A stretch of DNA of 64,000 nucleotides from Planctomycetota bacterium (GTDB lineage: Bacteria; Planctomycetota; Planctomycetia; Pirellulales; UBA7805): positions 1 to 64,000 of the forward strand of contig QQVP01000011.1 of assembly GCA_003389215.1 (NCBI GenBank), written 5' to 3'. The notes beneath the pieces were generated by a model. It saw only the letters and a list, made by a program, of their open reading frames with translations, was not told where the DNA came from and did no database searches. Both the position numbers and the translations under genes were made by a program. This document shows positions 54,899-62,914 of the stretch, one piece after another. Numbering within the stretch: position 1 is the first letter of the stretch; each line of letters begins with the position of its first letter.

Positions 54899-57357
54899 CG
54901 GCGGCGTCTCCTGTTCTTTGCATTTGTCGATTGCTCCGTGGAGAAATCCTTCCTGAGATCGGCGAAAGGATCGTTATCTTCGACCTGCGATGCGCCGACG
55001 ACTTCGGTCGTCACTATAGGACCGCTTGACGTCTTAATGGCCGGCTGCTGACTCATTTCATCCGGAATGAACGTCCCTGTCTGGCGATTCGGCCACGGCG
55101 TACGGCGACGACTGTCGTACTCCTCCTGAGAGATGTGAAAGTCAGATTCACAGATCACCGGAAGGCCGCCGTATTGGGCATACCCAGCACCTCGTGAGAT
55201 ATGAACAATGCTTTGTTTCGGATGGTCGCTGGCCAACATGATGTCGTTAGCGCTCAAACGGGGCATCACGCGTTCGCTGATTGACTGAGATGTGGACGTC
55301 TTGCCATCGGAATTGGTTGACGATCCGCGGGTCGTGAAGTATTCGATCGTTTCTCCGCTGCAACGTGCCAGTCGCTCACGGTCAGCCGATGAAGACACGG
55401 CGAACCACTGGCGATAGCGACAGTTGGCTTCGATCGCTGGTATGAGGTCGATCTTCCCTCGTTTCAGATCCTCCATGCTTTGATTTGCGAGAATGATCCC
55501 AACCCCCATGCTCCGTGCGAGCTGGAGCATGTACTCGAAGTTCTGCGCGGCCATGCGCTGAAACTCATCGATGACGAGATACACGGGCACTGTTCGCTCA
55601 ACTTGGGAGGCCGAAGCGAGCAGGAAATAGCAAACGAATCGGGCGAGCGCTGGGGCAGAGCCCGGTCCCAGAATCGACGAGAGATGAAAATACAGGAGTT
55701 GGGGCTTCCGAAAGACGTCAGCCAGGTCGATGGCCTGTTCAATTACGTCGTCCGGAAAGCCACATCCGGGAGCGACGTTGAGCGGTGGGAACGACGCGAG
55801 ACGCTTGAGCACCTCATGCACATGAGCGCCGTTCTTTCGAATTTCGCTGTGCAGTTCCCGCTTGTCAGCGGAAACCAATACGTGTCCGCAGCGATCCGCG
55901 AGTTGATCAAATGTCTTGACGTCGGGGTACGATTTGTACGTGTATTGAACGACTCCGTCGTTGACGGCCGTGTAGAAGTCGGCACCGTATGTGGGTTCGT
56001 ACTTCAGTCCGGTCGCACCGTTGAGCAAATCGGTTTTCTTGAAACTGTTGAAGCGATGCCAGAACGTCTGCATCATCGGATTGAAGGCAAAGGTCGACAG
56101 GTCGTCACGTGTGGTCAGATATTTCAGCGGTAGGTCGATGTCACGTTCATTGCGCAGTCGTTTAGCGGCGGCCATCATCGTGGCAAGCAGTTCTAGCGTG
56201 TCGGCCTTGAGGTCGATCACGATGACGCTTGCGTCGCCAAATTGGATCGTCTGTTCGATGAACGGCGCCAAGCCAAGTGATGTTTTTCCGGAGCCGCTAT
56301 CTCCCAGAAAGTGAGCATGCTCACCGAAGAGCGATCGAGGAACGAGGACGGGACTCCGGTCTGCGACGACGCGTGCCATGTAGTAGGACTTGCGTTCTAT
56401 AGGATTTGCAGAGTTGCGGAGAGTCGTAACCAGGGAATTCCAATCGTTGGCCCGGACCGCGTGGCGGCGATACGGTGCGGCCTCGGCGAGAACGGACTGC
56501 ATCAGGACCACAGGTAGAAATAGGGACACGAGGGAAGGAACGACCACCGGCCAGATGAAGCCATCCCGCAGGCATGCTGCCATGACCAGGCTCGCAAGGA
56601 CGGTCAACTCCACGCGACCACTTTGAGTGCCTGCCGGACTATGAAAGAATCCAGGAACGGATTGAGCCGCGGGTTGGTACGTTAGCCAGGAGCCGAGCGC
56701 ACTCCAGGCAGCTTTCCAATTCCGCGCGCGGCGATATTCAGGCAGCACCAACAGTGCGGCGACGCCGAACGCCACAAGAACGCAGCAGGCAATGACCGGG
56801 TCGCAAAGCCACGCTACGACTGCGACTCCCAACGGCACTGGGGCAAGTCGCATCGATGCCTTGTTCCACCGATCTAGCAATGGACGTGCCTTTGATATCG
56901 AGACCGGCGAAGTTACGCAGAGTCGGCACCAGTGCATGACCAGCAGGCGGGAGTAGCAGTAGGCAATGACCCCTGCGTGCAGCCAGCGGTATTCAGGAAA
57001 GGCGGGTTGCCAGATTGTTGCCCCAGCAGCGACTGGAAGAGCGATAGAAATGAGAATCGCAATGCCGCGATCGTTAGGGGCACAGCACCTCAGCGCGTAA
57101 GTCAGGAGCACGGCAAGACTGGCAATCGCCACAAGAAGTCCACGGCATGCACCGACAGCAGCGGAGTCCACAAACGTGAGCAGGAAGTAGTCTAGGACGT
57201 CGACAACGACCACGCCGATCACAACCTGCGTGAATGCCTTGGACTGAGCCAGTCCCGATGAATCTGGGGAGGCAAGCGCTAGTGAGAGCGTCCGTCGCGG
57301 AAGAAGCTCCCGACGAATTGGATTGCCAAAGTCCTGGAAGTAGCTGTCACGTGGCAT
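54895..57357 (-). CDS. DNA translocase/coupling-protein-like ATPase (VirD4/TraG-like)
   Basis: 820 residues. Several N-terminal membrane segments (about 40-230; VVIGVVVVDVLDYFLLTF and others) precede a RecA-type ATPase: Walker A LGDSGSGKTSLGL (about residue 352), Walker B VYLVIDEFQRM (about 590), ANQSMEDL and a C-terminal SQSISERVMPRLSANDI region. Length and layout match T4SS coupling proteins that pump DNA at the inner membrane. No relaxase or other T4SS gene is seen in the window. It overlaps its neighbours (11 bases with protein A', 4 with B), so the five genes B'-A'-translocase-B-A form one unit. Confidence 0.82.
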   Translation of the reverse strand: MPRDSYFQDFGNPIRRELLPRRTLSLALASPDSSGLAQSKAFTQVVIGVVVVDVLDYFLLTFVDSAAVGACRGLLVAIASLAVLLTYALRCCAPNDRGIAILISIALPVAAGATIWQPAFPEYRWLHAGVIAYCYSRLLVMHWCRLCVTSPVSISKARPLLDRWNKASMRLAPVPLGVAVVAWLCDPVIACCVLVAFGVAALLVLPEYRRARNWKAAWSALGSWLTYQPAAQSVPGFFHSPAGTQSGRVELTVLASLVMAACLRDGFIWPVVVPSLVSLFLPVVLMQSVLAEAAPYRRHAVRANDWNSLVTTLRNSANPIERKSYYMARVVADRSPVLVPRSLFGEHAHFLGDSGSGKTSLGLAPFIEQTIQFGDASVIVIDLKADTLELLATMMAAAKRLRNERDIDLPLKYLTTRDDLSTFAFNPMMQTFWHRFNSFKKTDLLNGATGLKYEPTYGADFYTAVNDGVVQYTYKSYPDVKTFDQLADRCGHVLVSADKRELHSEIRKNGAHVHEVLKRLASFPPLNVAPGCGFPDDVIEQAIDLADVFRKPQLLYFHLSSILGPGSAPALARFVCYFLLASASQVERTVPVYLVIDEFQRMAAQNFEYMLQLARSMGVGIILANQSMEDLKRGKIDLIPAIEANCRYRQWFAVSSSADRERLARCSGETIEYFTTRGSSTNSDGKTSTSQSISERVMPRLSANDIMLASDHPKQSIVHISRGAGYAQYGGLPVICESDFHISQEEYDSRRRTPWPNRQTGTFIPDEMSQQPAIKTSSGPIVTTEVVGASQVEDNDPFADLRKDFSTEQSTNAKNRRRRR

Positions 57358-58072
57358 CAGAGCACCTCGGTAGTAAAGGAAGAAGTTCAGGAATGACGGC
57401 CAGATGGATTCGCAGCCCAGCCGGCCAAAGATGCCCGTGCAGGGCTTGTTGAATCGCCGCGGCCTTCTCGGTAGTGGCCGAGATCACGACGAGGCGGAAC
57501 AATTCGCGTTTGACAAAGTCTTCAAACTCTCGACGTTGCTGGCGCAACTGGATGTCCGCCAGACATTTTCGAGCGACGTAGTCGGCGGGTCCGCCCAGGT
57601 CGATGCGCAGCAACTCCAGGATCGGTTGTGACTTGACACTGCGAAGACAATGAGGAGCAAGCGTCCAACTGGCGTCGTACCAGTCGAAACGTTGTTGAAT
57701 CTCATCCGAATGCAGCCGCAGTAGGCCAGTCGCCTGAGTTGCATAGAGCAGAACGGCGTATTCTGTGGGAAGAGATTGTGGGCCAAGTGGATGCGTGCGG
57801 CCGATTGGAAGCCCAAATGCCTGAGCGGTCCGCTTCCCCGGCACGAAGTATTTCATGGGGTAGATGAGAGGGTAGCGTCGCAGCCACTCTTCATCGCAGA
57901 GGCGCTGTACGACTTTGCAGACGGCACCAAGCTCCTGATCGGCAAAGAACAGACGGTGCATCGTTTCCATCACGCCGATGCGATACCGAACCACATGATC
58001 GATGATGCGACGATCCCGCGCCGACAGCCGTCGGGGAGTGGTCTTCGCTGAACGTCTTGATTTTCGGGGCAT
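57347..58072 (-). CDS. Module protein A' (paralogue of 53518-54207)
   Basis: 241 residues from ATG 58072. A basic N-terminus (MPRKSRRSAKTTPRRLSA) is followed by a winged-helix-like region (RDRRIIDHVVRYRIGVMETM, VVQRLCDEEWLRRYP). The C-terminal half shares LRIDLGG, VISATTEKAAAIQQAL and IPELLPLLPR with the protein at 53518. It overlaps the translocase start by 11 bases. Likely partner of the translocase, perhaps DNA-binding. Confidence 0.72.
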   Translation of the reverse strand: MPRKSRRSAKTTPRRLSARDRRIIDHVVRYRIGVMETMHRLFFADQELGAVCKVVQRLCDEEWLRRYPLIYPMKYFVPGKRTAQAFGLPIGRTHPLGPQSLPTEYAVLLYATQATGLLRLHSDEIQQRFDWYDASWTLAPHCLRSVKSQPILELLRIDLGGPADYVARKCLADIQLRQQRREFEDFVKRELFRLVVISATTEKAAAIQQALHGHLWPAGLRIHLAVIPELLPLLPRCSDAT

Positions 58073-58078
58073 AGGAGT

Positions 58079-58759
58079 TCACCACATCCGGTAGGGAAGA
58101 CTGCGGTCACGACAGTCTTCATGAAACTCGCGGACCCGTTGCTGGTCGTACGCACCGCCGAACTCGATCACACAGACCACCTCATCGCGTTTGTTGACGA
58201 TGAAGCCATCGGGAAGCTTCTGCATGCGACGGGTATGGGCCATCACGTCTTCTCCCCGCCACGCGTCGGCCCAAGCGGGACTGGATTCGGCCAGTTGCAA
58301 CCAGACCTGCGACACACCGAGGTCGTGGGTCGCCTGGAATCCATTCTTGAGTTCACCATGACCGCGTCCGCCAAGTATTCGAGACGCCTGTTCGGTAGCG
58401 ATGTAGGCTTGCAGCGATTTGACCGGACGTCGCCGCCAGCGGGAGCGAAGTTGGTAAGCCGCCCGGCTGAAATCCGGATCGACGTCACCCGGATGCCAAA
58501 CGATGACTGGCTCTTCTATGGCTGGTAGCGGTCGGGCACGGACAGAGATTTGCGTGACCAGGTTCTCAGCTGCCAACTGGGCGAGTCGGCGGCGGGCGTT
58601 CGCCTTGTCGTCGTTGAACCAGAACTCGGCAATTTGTCGTTGACTGAACAGACGGACGAACACGGTTAGGGCCTTCAATATCTCGCGGTCACGGTCGGTC
58701 ATGCGATAGCCACTCATCCTGTAGATCCCACTTTCAATCCAGGGAAATCGACGAGTCAT
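58079..58759 (-). CDS. Module protein B' (paralogue of 54212-54898)
   Basis: 226 residues from ATG 58759 (GGAAG 7 bases upstream, 26-base overlap with the gene before); ATG 58717 is possible. MTDRDREILKALTVFVRLFS and ANARRRLAQLAAENLVTQ are winged-helix-like; PDGFIVNKRDEVVCVIEFGG and FHEDCRDRSLPYRMW at the end match protein B. PD-x13-E without the catalytic Lys argues for a degenerate nuclease fold. First of the pair before the translocase. Confidence 0.7.
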   Translation of the reverse strand: MTRRFPWIESGIYRMSGYRMTDRDREILKALTVFVRLFSQRQIAEFWFNDDKANARRRLAQLAAENLVTQISVRARPLPAIEEPVIVWHPGDVDPDFSRAAYQLRSRWRRRPVKSLQAYIATEQASRILGGRGHGELKNGFQATHDLGVSQVWLQLAESSPAWADAWRGEDVMAHTRRMQKLPDGFIVNKRDEVVCVIEFGGAYDQQRVREFHEDCRDRSLPYRMW

Positions 58760-59144
58760 CGGTCGTCTTCCGAGACTTTGACTTACGTCGCGTCTTCGGA
58801 GTGGGATTGAGAGCGCGACCGCCTTCAGCGTCGTCGTCCGGAGAAGCTGGCGACGATTGCAATGCCGGAAGTGTGCGACAATCTGCCAGGAGGTTTTGTA
58901 TGACCGGCTGGGCTTCGGCCGTCGGATCGTCCATACTAAGAGTCTTGGCACGACAGCGAATCTGCTCGGCAAGTTGGGACTTGCCGTCGGCTTCGTACTG
59001 CCGCGCGAGATCTTCGAGATAGCTTTGTTGTTCTGCTTCCTGAGCGAGACGGAATGCAGAGAACGTCGAACCGACGACACTGGCGACCGAGGCGACGATC
59101 CGGTCGCGAAGTCGATCGAGAAAGGTTTGCAACAGTTTGTTCAT
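58734..59144 (-). CDS. Small helical protein at the head of the translocase operon
   Basis: 136 residues from ATG 59144 (AAGGA 8 bases upstream), overlapping B' by 26 bases. LLQTFLDRLRDRIVASVASVV, RLAQEAEQQSYLEDLARQYE is coiled-coil-like; the tail is basic and Ser/Lys-rich (KTRRKSKSRKTTDD). First gene of the minus-strand unit; its promoter lies in the divergent gap 59145-59258. Confidence 0.6.
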   Translation of the reverse strand: MNKLLQTFLDRLRDRIVASVASVVGSTFSAFRLAQEAEQQSYLEDLARQYEADGKSQLAEQIRCRAKTLSMDDPTAEAQPVIQNLLADCRTLPALQSSPASPDDDAEGGRALNPTPKTRRKSKSRKTTDDSSISLD

Positions 59145-59196
59145 ATCGATGTCCTTGTGAATGTGATCCATATCCGCGAACAACGACCATTGAAAC

Positions 59197-59208
59197 TGAC
59201 CGGGGTCA
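59197..59208. promoter_or_regulatory. Palindrome TGACC-GG-GGTCA in the divergent promoter region
   Basis: TGACCGGGGTCA stands in the 114-bp gap between the diverging genes, a good place for an operator. The same 12-mer occurs at 61597-61608 and 63543-63554, both inside genes, where it encodes LDPGQ on the other strand. It may therefore be partly chance. Confidence 0.35.
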
Positions 59209-59258
59209 CAGGCTGGAGAGACGCTCGCGCATTCTGGCCACAATCTGAGAATCAGCAG

Positions 59259-60314
59259 ATGGCCAGGAAATCCAATGCAAAATCGAAACAGCGGAGCGGG
59301 CTCGTCTATTTCGACACCGCGAAGCTCCACGTTTTGCTGGAAGCACGCGGCGAAAGCTTTGGATCGGCGGGCGGCGTCGCAGCATCGACCTGGAGAAACC
59401 TTGCCCAGGACCGAGGTGTGTTCCCAAACACGGCCAAGCGCGTCGCCGACTATCTGAAGCGACCTCTCAACGAATTGTTGCGGCCGACAAACGAAGCGGT
59501 GTCCGATGGAGAGTTCCAATGGCCGGAGCATCCCGAATGGTCCGTTGTTAAAGGAACACGCACCGGTTGGGAGTACACGTCGAACGGGCTGGGCTACTTC
59601 CGTTGCAAGGTCCAACACAAGTTTGTGGGAGACGCGAATGTTCCAGAATATGGCCGGGCACGGTTTTATGATCTAACAGGTGTTTCGGCCGATGACCGGG
59701 GTGAGATGCGCGAGTTGCTCACTCGTCATGCCCGTGTCTGTCGCGAATTGTCTGGGTTCCCACAACTCGCTCGCAACAAGAGTGTGCTTCCTGTCGCAGG
59801 TGAGAGTTTCTGGTGGGTCATTGACGAGTGGTTCGAGTCAACAACACTCGCCGAGATGATCGACGAGGGGCCAGTCGGGTTGTCGCAGTTGTTGCCGGTC
59901 ATGCAACAGGTCTTAGATGGTCTTCGCGCAATGCACGAGCGCAAGATCGTTCTGCGTGAACTGTCTCCGCGACGTGTCCTCATTGGCGACGACGGAACCG
60001 TGCGGTTGACCGACCTGGATTTGGCGAAACTGTTGCTGCATGGAACAACCGTATCTGCCGAGTGGCCGATTGATCCCTACCGAGCGCCGGAAGTGGAAAG
60101 CGGTCAGGCGACGCCGCAGGCGGACTACTACAGTTGGGCCGTCGTATTCCTGCACGCCGTGACAGGCGACATCACGATCGGCGGTCACGACGACGAACTG
60201 TGGGAGCAACTTGACCTACCGCGACCAATTGTCGATGTGCTGAAACGGTGCGTGGCATCGATGCCGAGCAAACGACCCCGGTCGATTCAGGAAATCCGAA
60301 AGGCACTCGACTGA
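59259..60314 (+). CDS. Pseudokinase-like protein with N-terminal HTH-like region
   Basis: 351 residues from ATG 59259. The first 75 residues look like an XRE-type helix-turn-helix (KLHVLLEARGESFGSAGGVA, NTAKRVADYLKRPLNELL). Residues about 130-351 resemble a protein-kinase fold: VLRELSPRRVLIGDDGTVRL (231-250) corresponds to the HRDLKPxN region, with catalytic Asp replaced by Glu, Lys by Ser and Asn by Arg; DFG reads DLD (252-254); YRAPEVESGQATPQADYYSW matches the APE helix. Such changes suggest no or little kinase activity. The stop overlaps the next gene (TGATG), so the two are translated together. Confidence 0.72.
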   Translation: MARKSNAKSKQRSGLVYFDTAKLHVLLEARGESFGSAGGVAASTWRNLAQDRGVFPNTAKRVADYLKRPLNELLRPTNEAVSDGEFQWPEHPEWSVVKGTRTGWEYTSNGLGYFRCKVQHKFVGDANVPEYGRARFYDLTGVSADDRGEMRELLTRHARVCRELSGFPQLARNKSVLPVAGESFWWVIDEWFESTTLAEMIDEGPVGLSQLLPVMQQVLDGLRAMHERKIVLRELSPRRVLIGDDGTVRLTDLDLAKLLLHGTTVSAEWPIDPYRAPEVESGQATPQADYYSWAVVFLHAVTGDITIGGHDDELWEQLDLPRPIVDVLKRCVASMPSKRPRSIQEIRKALD

Positions 60315-61411
60315 TGACGCTCGACCGCAAACATATGAAGCCGCACATTCTTGAATCTTTGACGGTACTTTCAAAGGATAACTCTCCACCCGAGCTTGGC
60401 GTGCATGTGATGAGCGAGTTCCTGTTCTGCCCGCGCGCAGGAATCATCGCCTACGAAACTCGTCAGGGTGACACCGGAGCCGATTTTGAGGCTGCACCCG
60501 CGCTCGGCGGAATTCCGATGTTCGAGATCGATCAAATCGAACGCGATCTGGAGGTCCGAAGCAGAGAACTTAAACAGTTGTCGATTGCGGTCGGCGGCTT
60601 TGTGGGTGGAGCCGGACTCGTGTACGTGTATCAACCAGCATTGACGATCTGGCTCCTGGTGTCATTGATATTCATGTTACTCGCGACCTACTCGTGGTGG
60701 CGCCCAGCCATCACGTCGTGGTTCCAGCTGCGGGCGCGGCTGGCGCAATCTCGCCTGGCCAAGCCCAACGAACCGAACTGGGAACACAAGCTCCAGCAGG
60801 AAATCGAATGGTGGGAACTGATTGCCGCTGGTTTCCAGTCGATCAAACTCAACCGACCAATGCACAGCCATGAGATCGGATTGACTGGCAAACCTTGGCG
60901 AATTCTTCACCGGGGTGAACTACGCATACCGGTGCTGCGGATTCACGTCGATGAAACGGACGGTTCAATGGGACAGTTTCGTCCTCGACTCCGACAGCAG
61001 GCTCGGCTGGCCGCCTACGCATTCCTGACTGAGACGTGCGAACGTGGCAATGCGGATTGGGCGATTGTGATGTTCAATTACGGCGATCGTGGACTTGCCT
61101 TCCCACTTGATGACGCGGAATGGGAAGCGTTCCAAACAGGGTTGCCACGTGCCCGGAGCGAGTTTCAACGCTACGAGAACGCAGCCCAATACCGACCGCG
61201 ACCGACCGATCAAGGCCGCGTCTGTCGGGGGTGCCCGTTTGGCAAGCCACGCCGCGTGGGTCTGCGACCGACAATCTTGAACGGAGTTGAGGTTCTCCCA
61301 AGGATTACGACTGATAATCTCAATCGCGAATTCCACTGTACGTGCCACGATCGCTTCGGCGACGAAGTCCCACCGCACAAGCTCGCGCGGCAACTTGGCC
61401 TGACCGATTGA
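60314..61411 (+). CDS. Cas4/RecB-like PD-(D/E)XK family protein with two membrane helices
   Basis: 365 residues. HVMSEFLFCPRAGIIAYE (31-48, Cys39) and CRGCPFGKP (304-312) plus CTC (342-344) match the Fe-S cluster layout of Cas4-like nucleases. Two hydrophobic helices near 89-107 and 109-129 are inserted. The region aligned with the nuclease core reads GKPW (192-195) and PVLRI (206-210), where active enzymes have GxPD and PVExK; QFRPRLRQQARLAAYAF resembles the QxxxY motif. So the fold is likely but activity doubtful. Not linked to any CRISPR array in the window. Overlaps the pseudokinase gene by one base. Confidence 0.68.
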   Translation: MTLDRKHMKPHILESLTVLSKDNSPPELGVHVMSEFLFCPRAGIIAYETRQGDTGADFEAAPALGGIPMFEIDQIERDLEVRSRELKQLSIAVGGFVGGAGLVYVYQPALTIWLLVSLIFMLLATYSWWRPAITSWFQLRARLAQSRLAKPNEPNWEHKLQQEIEWWELIAAGFQSIKLNRPMHSHEIGLTGKPWRILHRGELRIPVLRIHVDETDGSMGQFRPRLRQQARLAAYAFLTETCERGNADWAIVMFNYGDRGLAFPLDDAEWEAFQTGLPRARSEFQRYENAAQYRPRPTDQGRVCRGCPFGKPRRVGLRPTILNGVEVLPRITTDNLNREFHCTCHDRFGDEVPPHKLARQLGLTD

Positions 61412-61418
61412 ATTGAGT

Positions 61419-62462
61419 CTAACGTACGTGCGTATCTTCGGGAGGCAATTGGTGAGTACCAACGAATCGTTGAGCCAGCCAATCGCAGAATTGTTCCCAG
61501 TATCCCTGTCGACGATGACTGCCTGAATCGCGGTCTTCCAATTGGCGATGGACAGCTCGCAGTGCATCCAGCCAAGCTCCCGAGGTGAGGAAACGTTGAC
61601 CGGGGTCAAGTGCAAGGCCTTTCTGGACAACGTCGTCGAGCTGTCGGCGCAAACGACGCGGAACGAATCGCTCGTGGACGGCTATTTCGCTAGGCGGAAC
61701 CACAACGTTGTCTGGATCGAAGTACCGAGGCAGTCCCGCCTGCCCTCCCAATCCTTCGAAGGGAGTCTTGAGTGTCAGAAGTTGATAAAGCAAAACGGAC
61801 GCCGCAAATTGATCCGCCCGTTCGTCGACGCCTGCGGCTGCGTCATGCTGCTGTTCGGGAGCCGCATAGACGGGGCTGAGCCCGTCTCCGGGATGACGAA
61901 TTCCAGTGCGTTCGATCGGCCACGCACTACCAAAATCGATTAGTGACAGTCGACTCGGCTTTCGTGAGATGATCAGGTTCGCCGGCTTCAAGTCGCCGTG
62001 GATGATACGAGCGTACCGATGCATCAGGGTAAGGTCGACGGCCATGCCGTGGACCAACCGCACGGCATGGGCCGGTGTCGGTGGGAGAACCTTCCCACGC
62101 TCGATCCGCTGCAAGTACTGGCCGAGGTCGATACCCGGCGTCCAGGAGAGCACAATCCGCGTCCGCCCATTATTTCGGTCAATGTCAAAGATCTGGGGCA
62201 GCGAACGACTGTTCAGATTCCGCAGGACTGAGGCGTGCTGGGCCGTTGGTTCTTCATCCGGCAGAACGAGCAACATACGGAGCTGCATCCCGGCTGCAGG
62301 GTCGCATACCAGATACCGTGCGCGGGGGGTTGGGGAAAGAGTGCGCAAAACCAGGTAGATCCGCCCTCTCAGTCGCTGGCGATCGATGACGTTATAGGTC
62401 TTCCCATCAATCCGTACGCGGTTCTGATTTCGCGGTTTCGAGCGGCGGTTGCGTCTCCCCAT
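61419..62462 (-). CDS. Serine/threonine protein kinase (HGD type)
   Basis: 347 residues, convergent with the Cas4-like gene, 7-bp gap. The catalytic loop IIHGDLKPANLII (153-165) has Asp157 and Asn162; LIDFGSAW (174-181) is DFG; YAAPEQQ is the APE region. The glycine loop and beta-3 Lys are not clear, where LRMLLVLPDE stands. A WxxFxDWLA tail with basic residues follows the kinase domain. Unlike the pseudokinase nearby, catalytic residues are retained, so this may be the active partner. Substrate unknown. Confidence 0.85.
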   Translation of the reverse strand: MGRRNRRSKPRNQNRVRIDGKTYNVIDRQRLRGRIYLVLRTLSPTPRARYLVCDPAAGMQLRMLLVLPDEEPTAQHASVLRNLNSRSLPQIFDIDRNNGRTRIVLSWTPGIDLGQYLQRIERGKVLPPTPAHAVRLVHGMAVDLTLMHRYARIIHGDLKPANLIISRKPSRLSLIDFGSAWPIERTGIRHPGDGLSPVYAAPEQQHDAAAGVDERADQFAASVLLYQLLTLKTPFEGLGGQAGLPRYFDPDNVVVPPSEIAVHERFVPRRLRRQLDDVVQKGLALDPGQRFLTSGAWLDALRAVHRQLEDRDSGSHRRQGYWEQFCDWLAQRFVGTHQLPPEDTHVR

Positions 62463-62703
62463 GCGCGATCCTGCCCTGCCTCAGACTCGCGCCGGGTGTC
62501 GGTGGAAGTGTCGGCGAATACGGTCGCCTGACACTTGCGACCAAAACGGCCCGCAAATGCAACTGTACGTGCGACTTATTGTTCCTTCACGGCCTCCGCC
62601 ATGGGAGTCATCATGCTGTCGGAAATGCTGGACGCTGGCTCGCGGGCTGGATGCATCAAGCTGGCCGGCCGGAACGACGTTCAGGAGTCCGGCCGCGCCG
62701 CAG

Positions 62704-62818
62704 CGTTCAGCGGAGGCGAACGACCGCAATCGGCCCCAGCCGATTCGGTCGCAGGTCCGGCCGCCGAGGCCGGACCACGTCCCGTTCAGGGACGTTGCGG
62801 CCGGTTCGCCCTCGCGAA
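62704..62818. repeat. Array of adjacent hairpins
   Basis: Within the 452-bp gap 62463-62914 (no convincing gene): 62704-62722 CGTTC/GAACG; 62722-62750 GACCGxAATCGG/CCGATTxGGTC; 62754-62776 GGTCCGGCC-gccga-GGCCGGACC; 62777-62795 ACGTCCC-gttca-GGGACGT; 62799-62818 CGGTTCG-ccctcg-CGAACCG. Four strong stems almost back to back. Their sequences differ, so it is not a simple tandem repeat. May be a structured RNA or a recombination hot spot. Confidence 0.6.
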
Positions 62819-62914
62819 CCGCCGCCTGGTTCGTCCAGAACCTCCGAGCGTTCAGCGCTGCTGGCTTCGCCGATTTTGCGACTATTTGACTCGGCTTTCT
62901 TGAGGGTGAAATCA

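Noticed and set aside
58857..59258. In-frame extension upstream of the pseudokinase gene
   Set aside because: Overlaps the opposite gene 58734-59144 and adds residues without domain character; ATG 59259 is preferred.
60314..61411. CRISPR-Cas locus suggested by the Cas4-like protein
   Set aside because: No other cas genes and no repeat-spacer array are seen anywhere in the window.
62463..62914. Several frames of 75-148 codons in the hairpin region
   Set aside because: They cover palindromes, lack good ribosome sites and show biased low-complexity translation.
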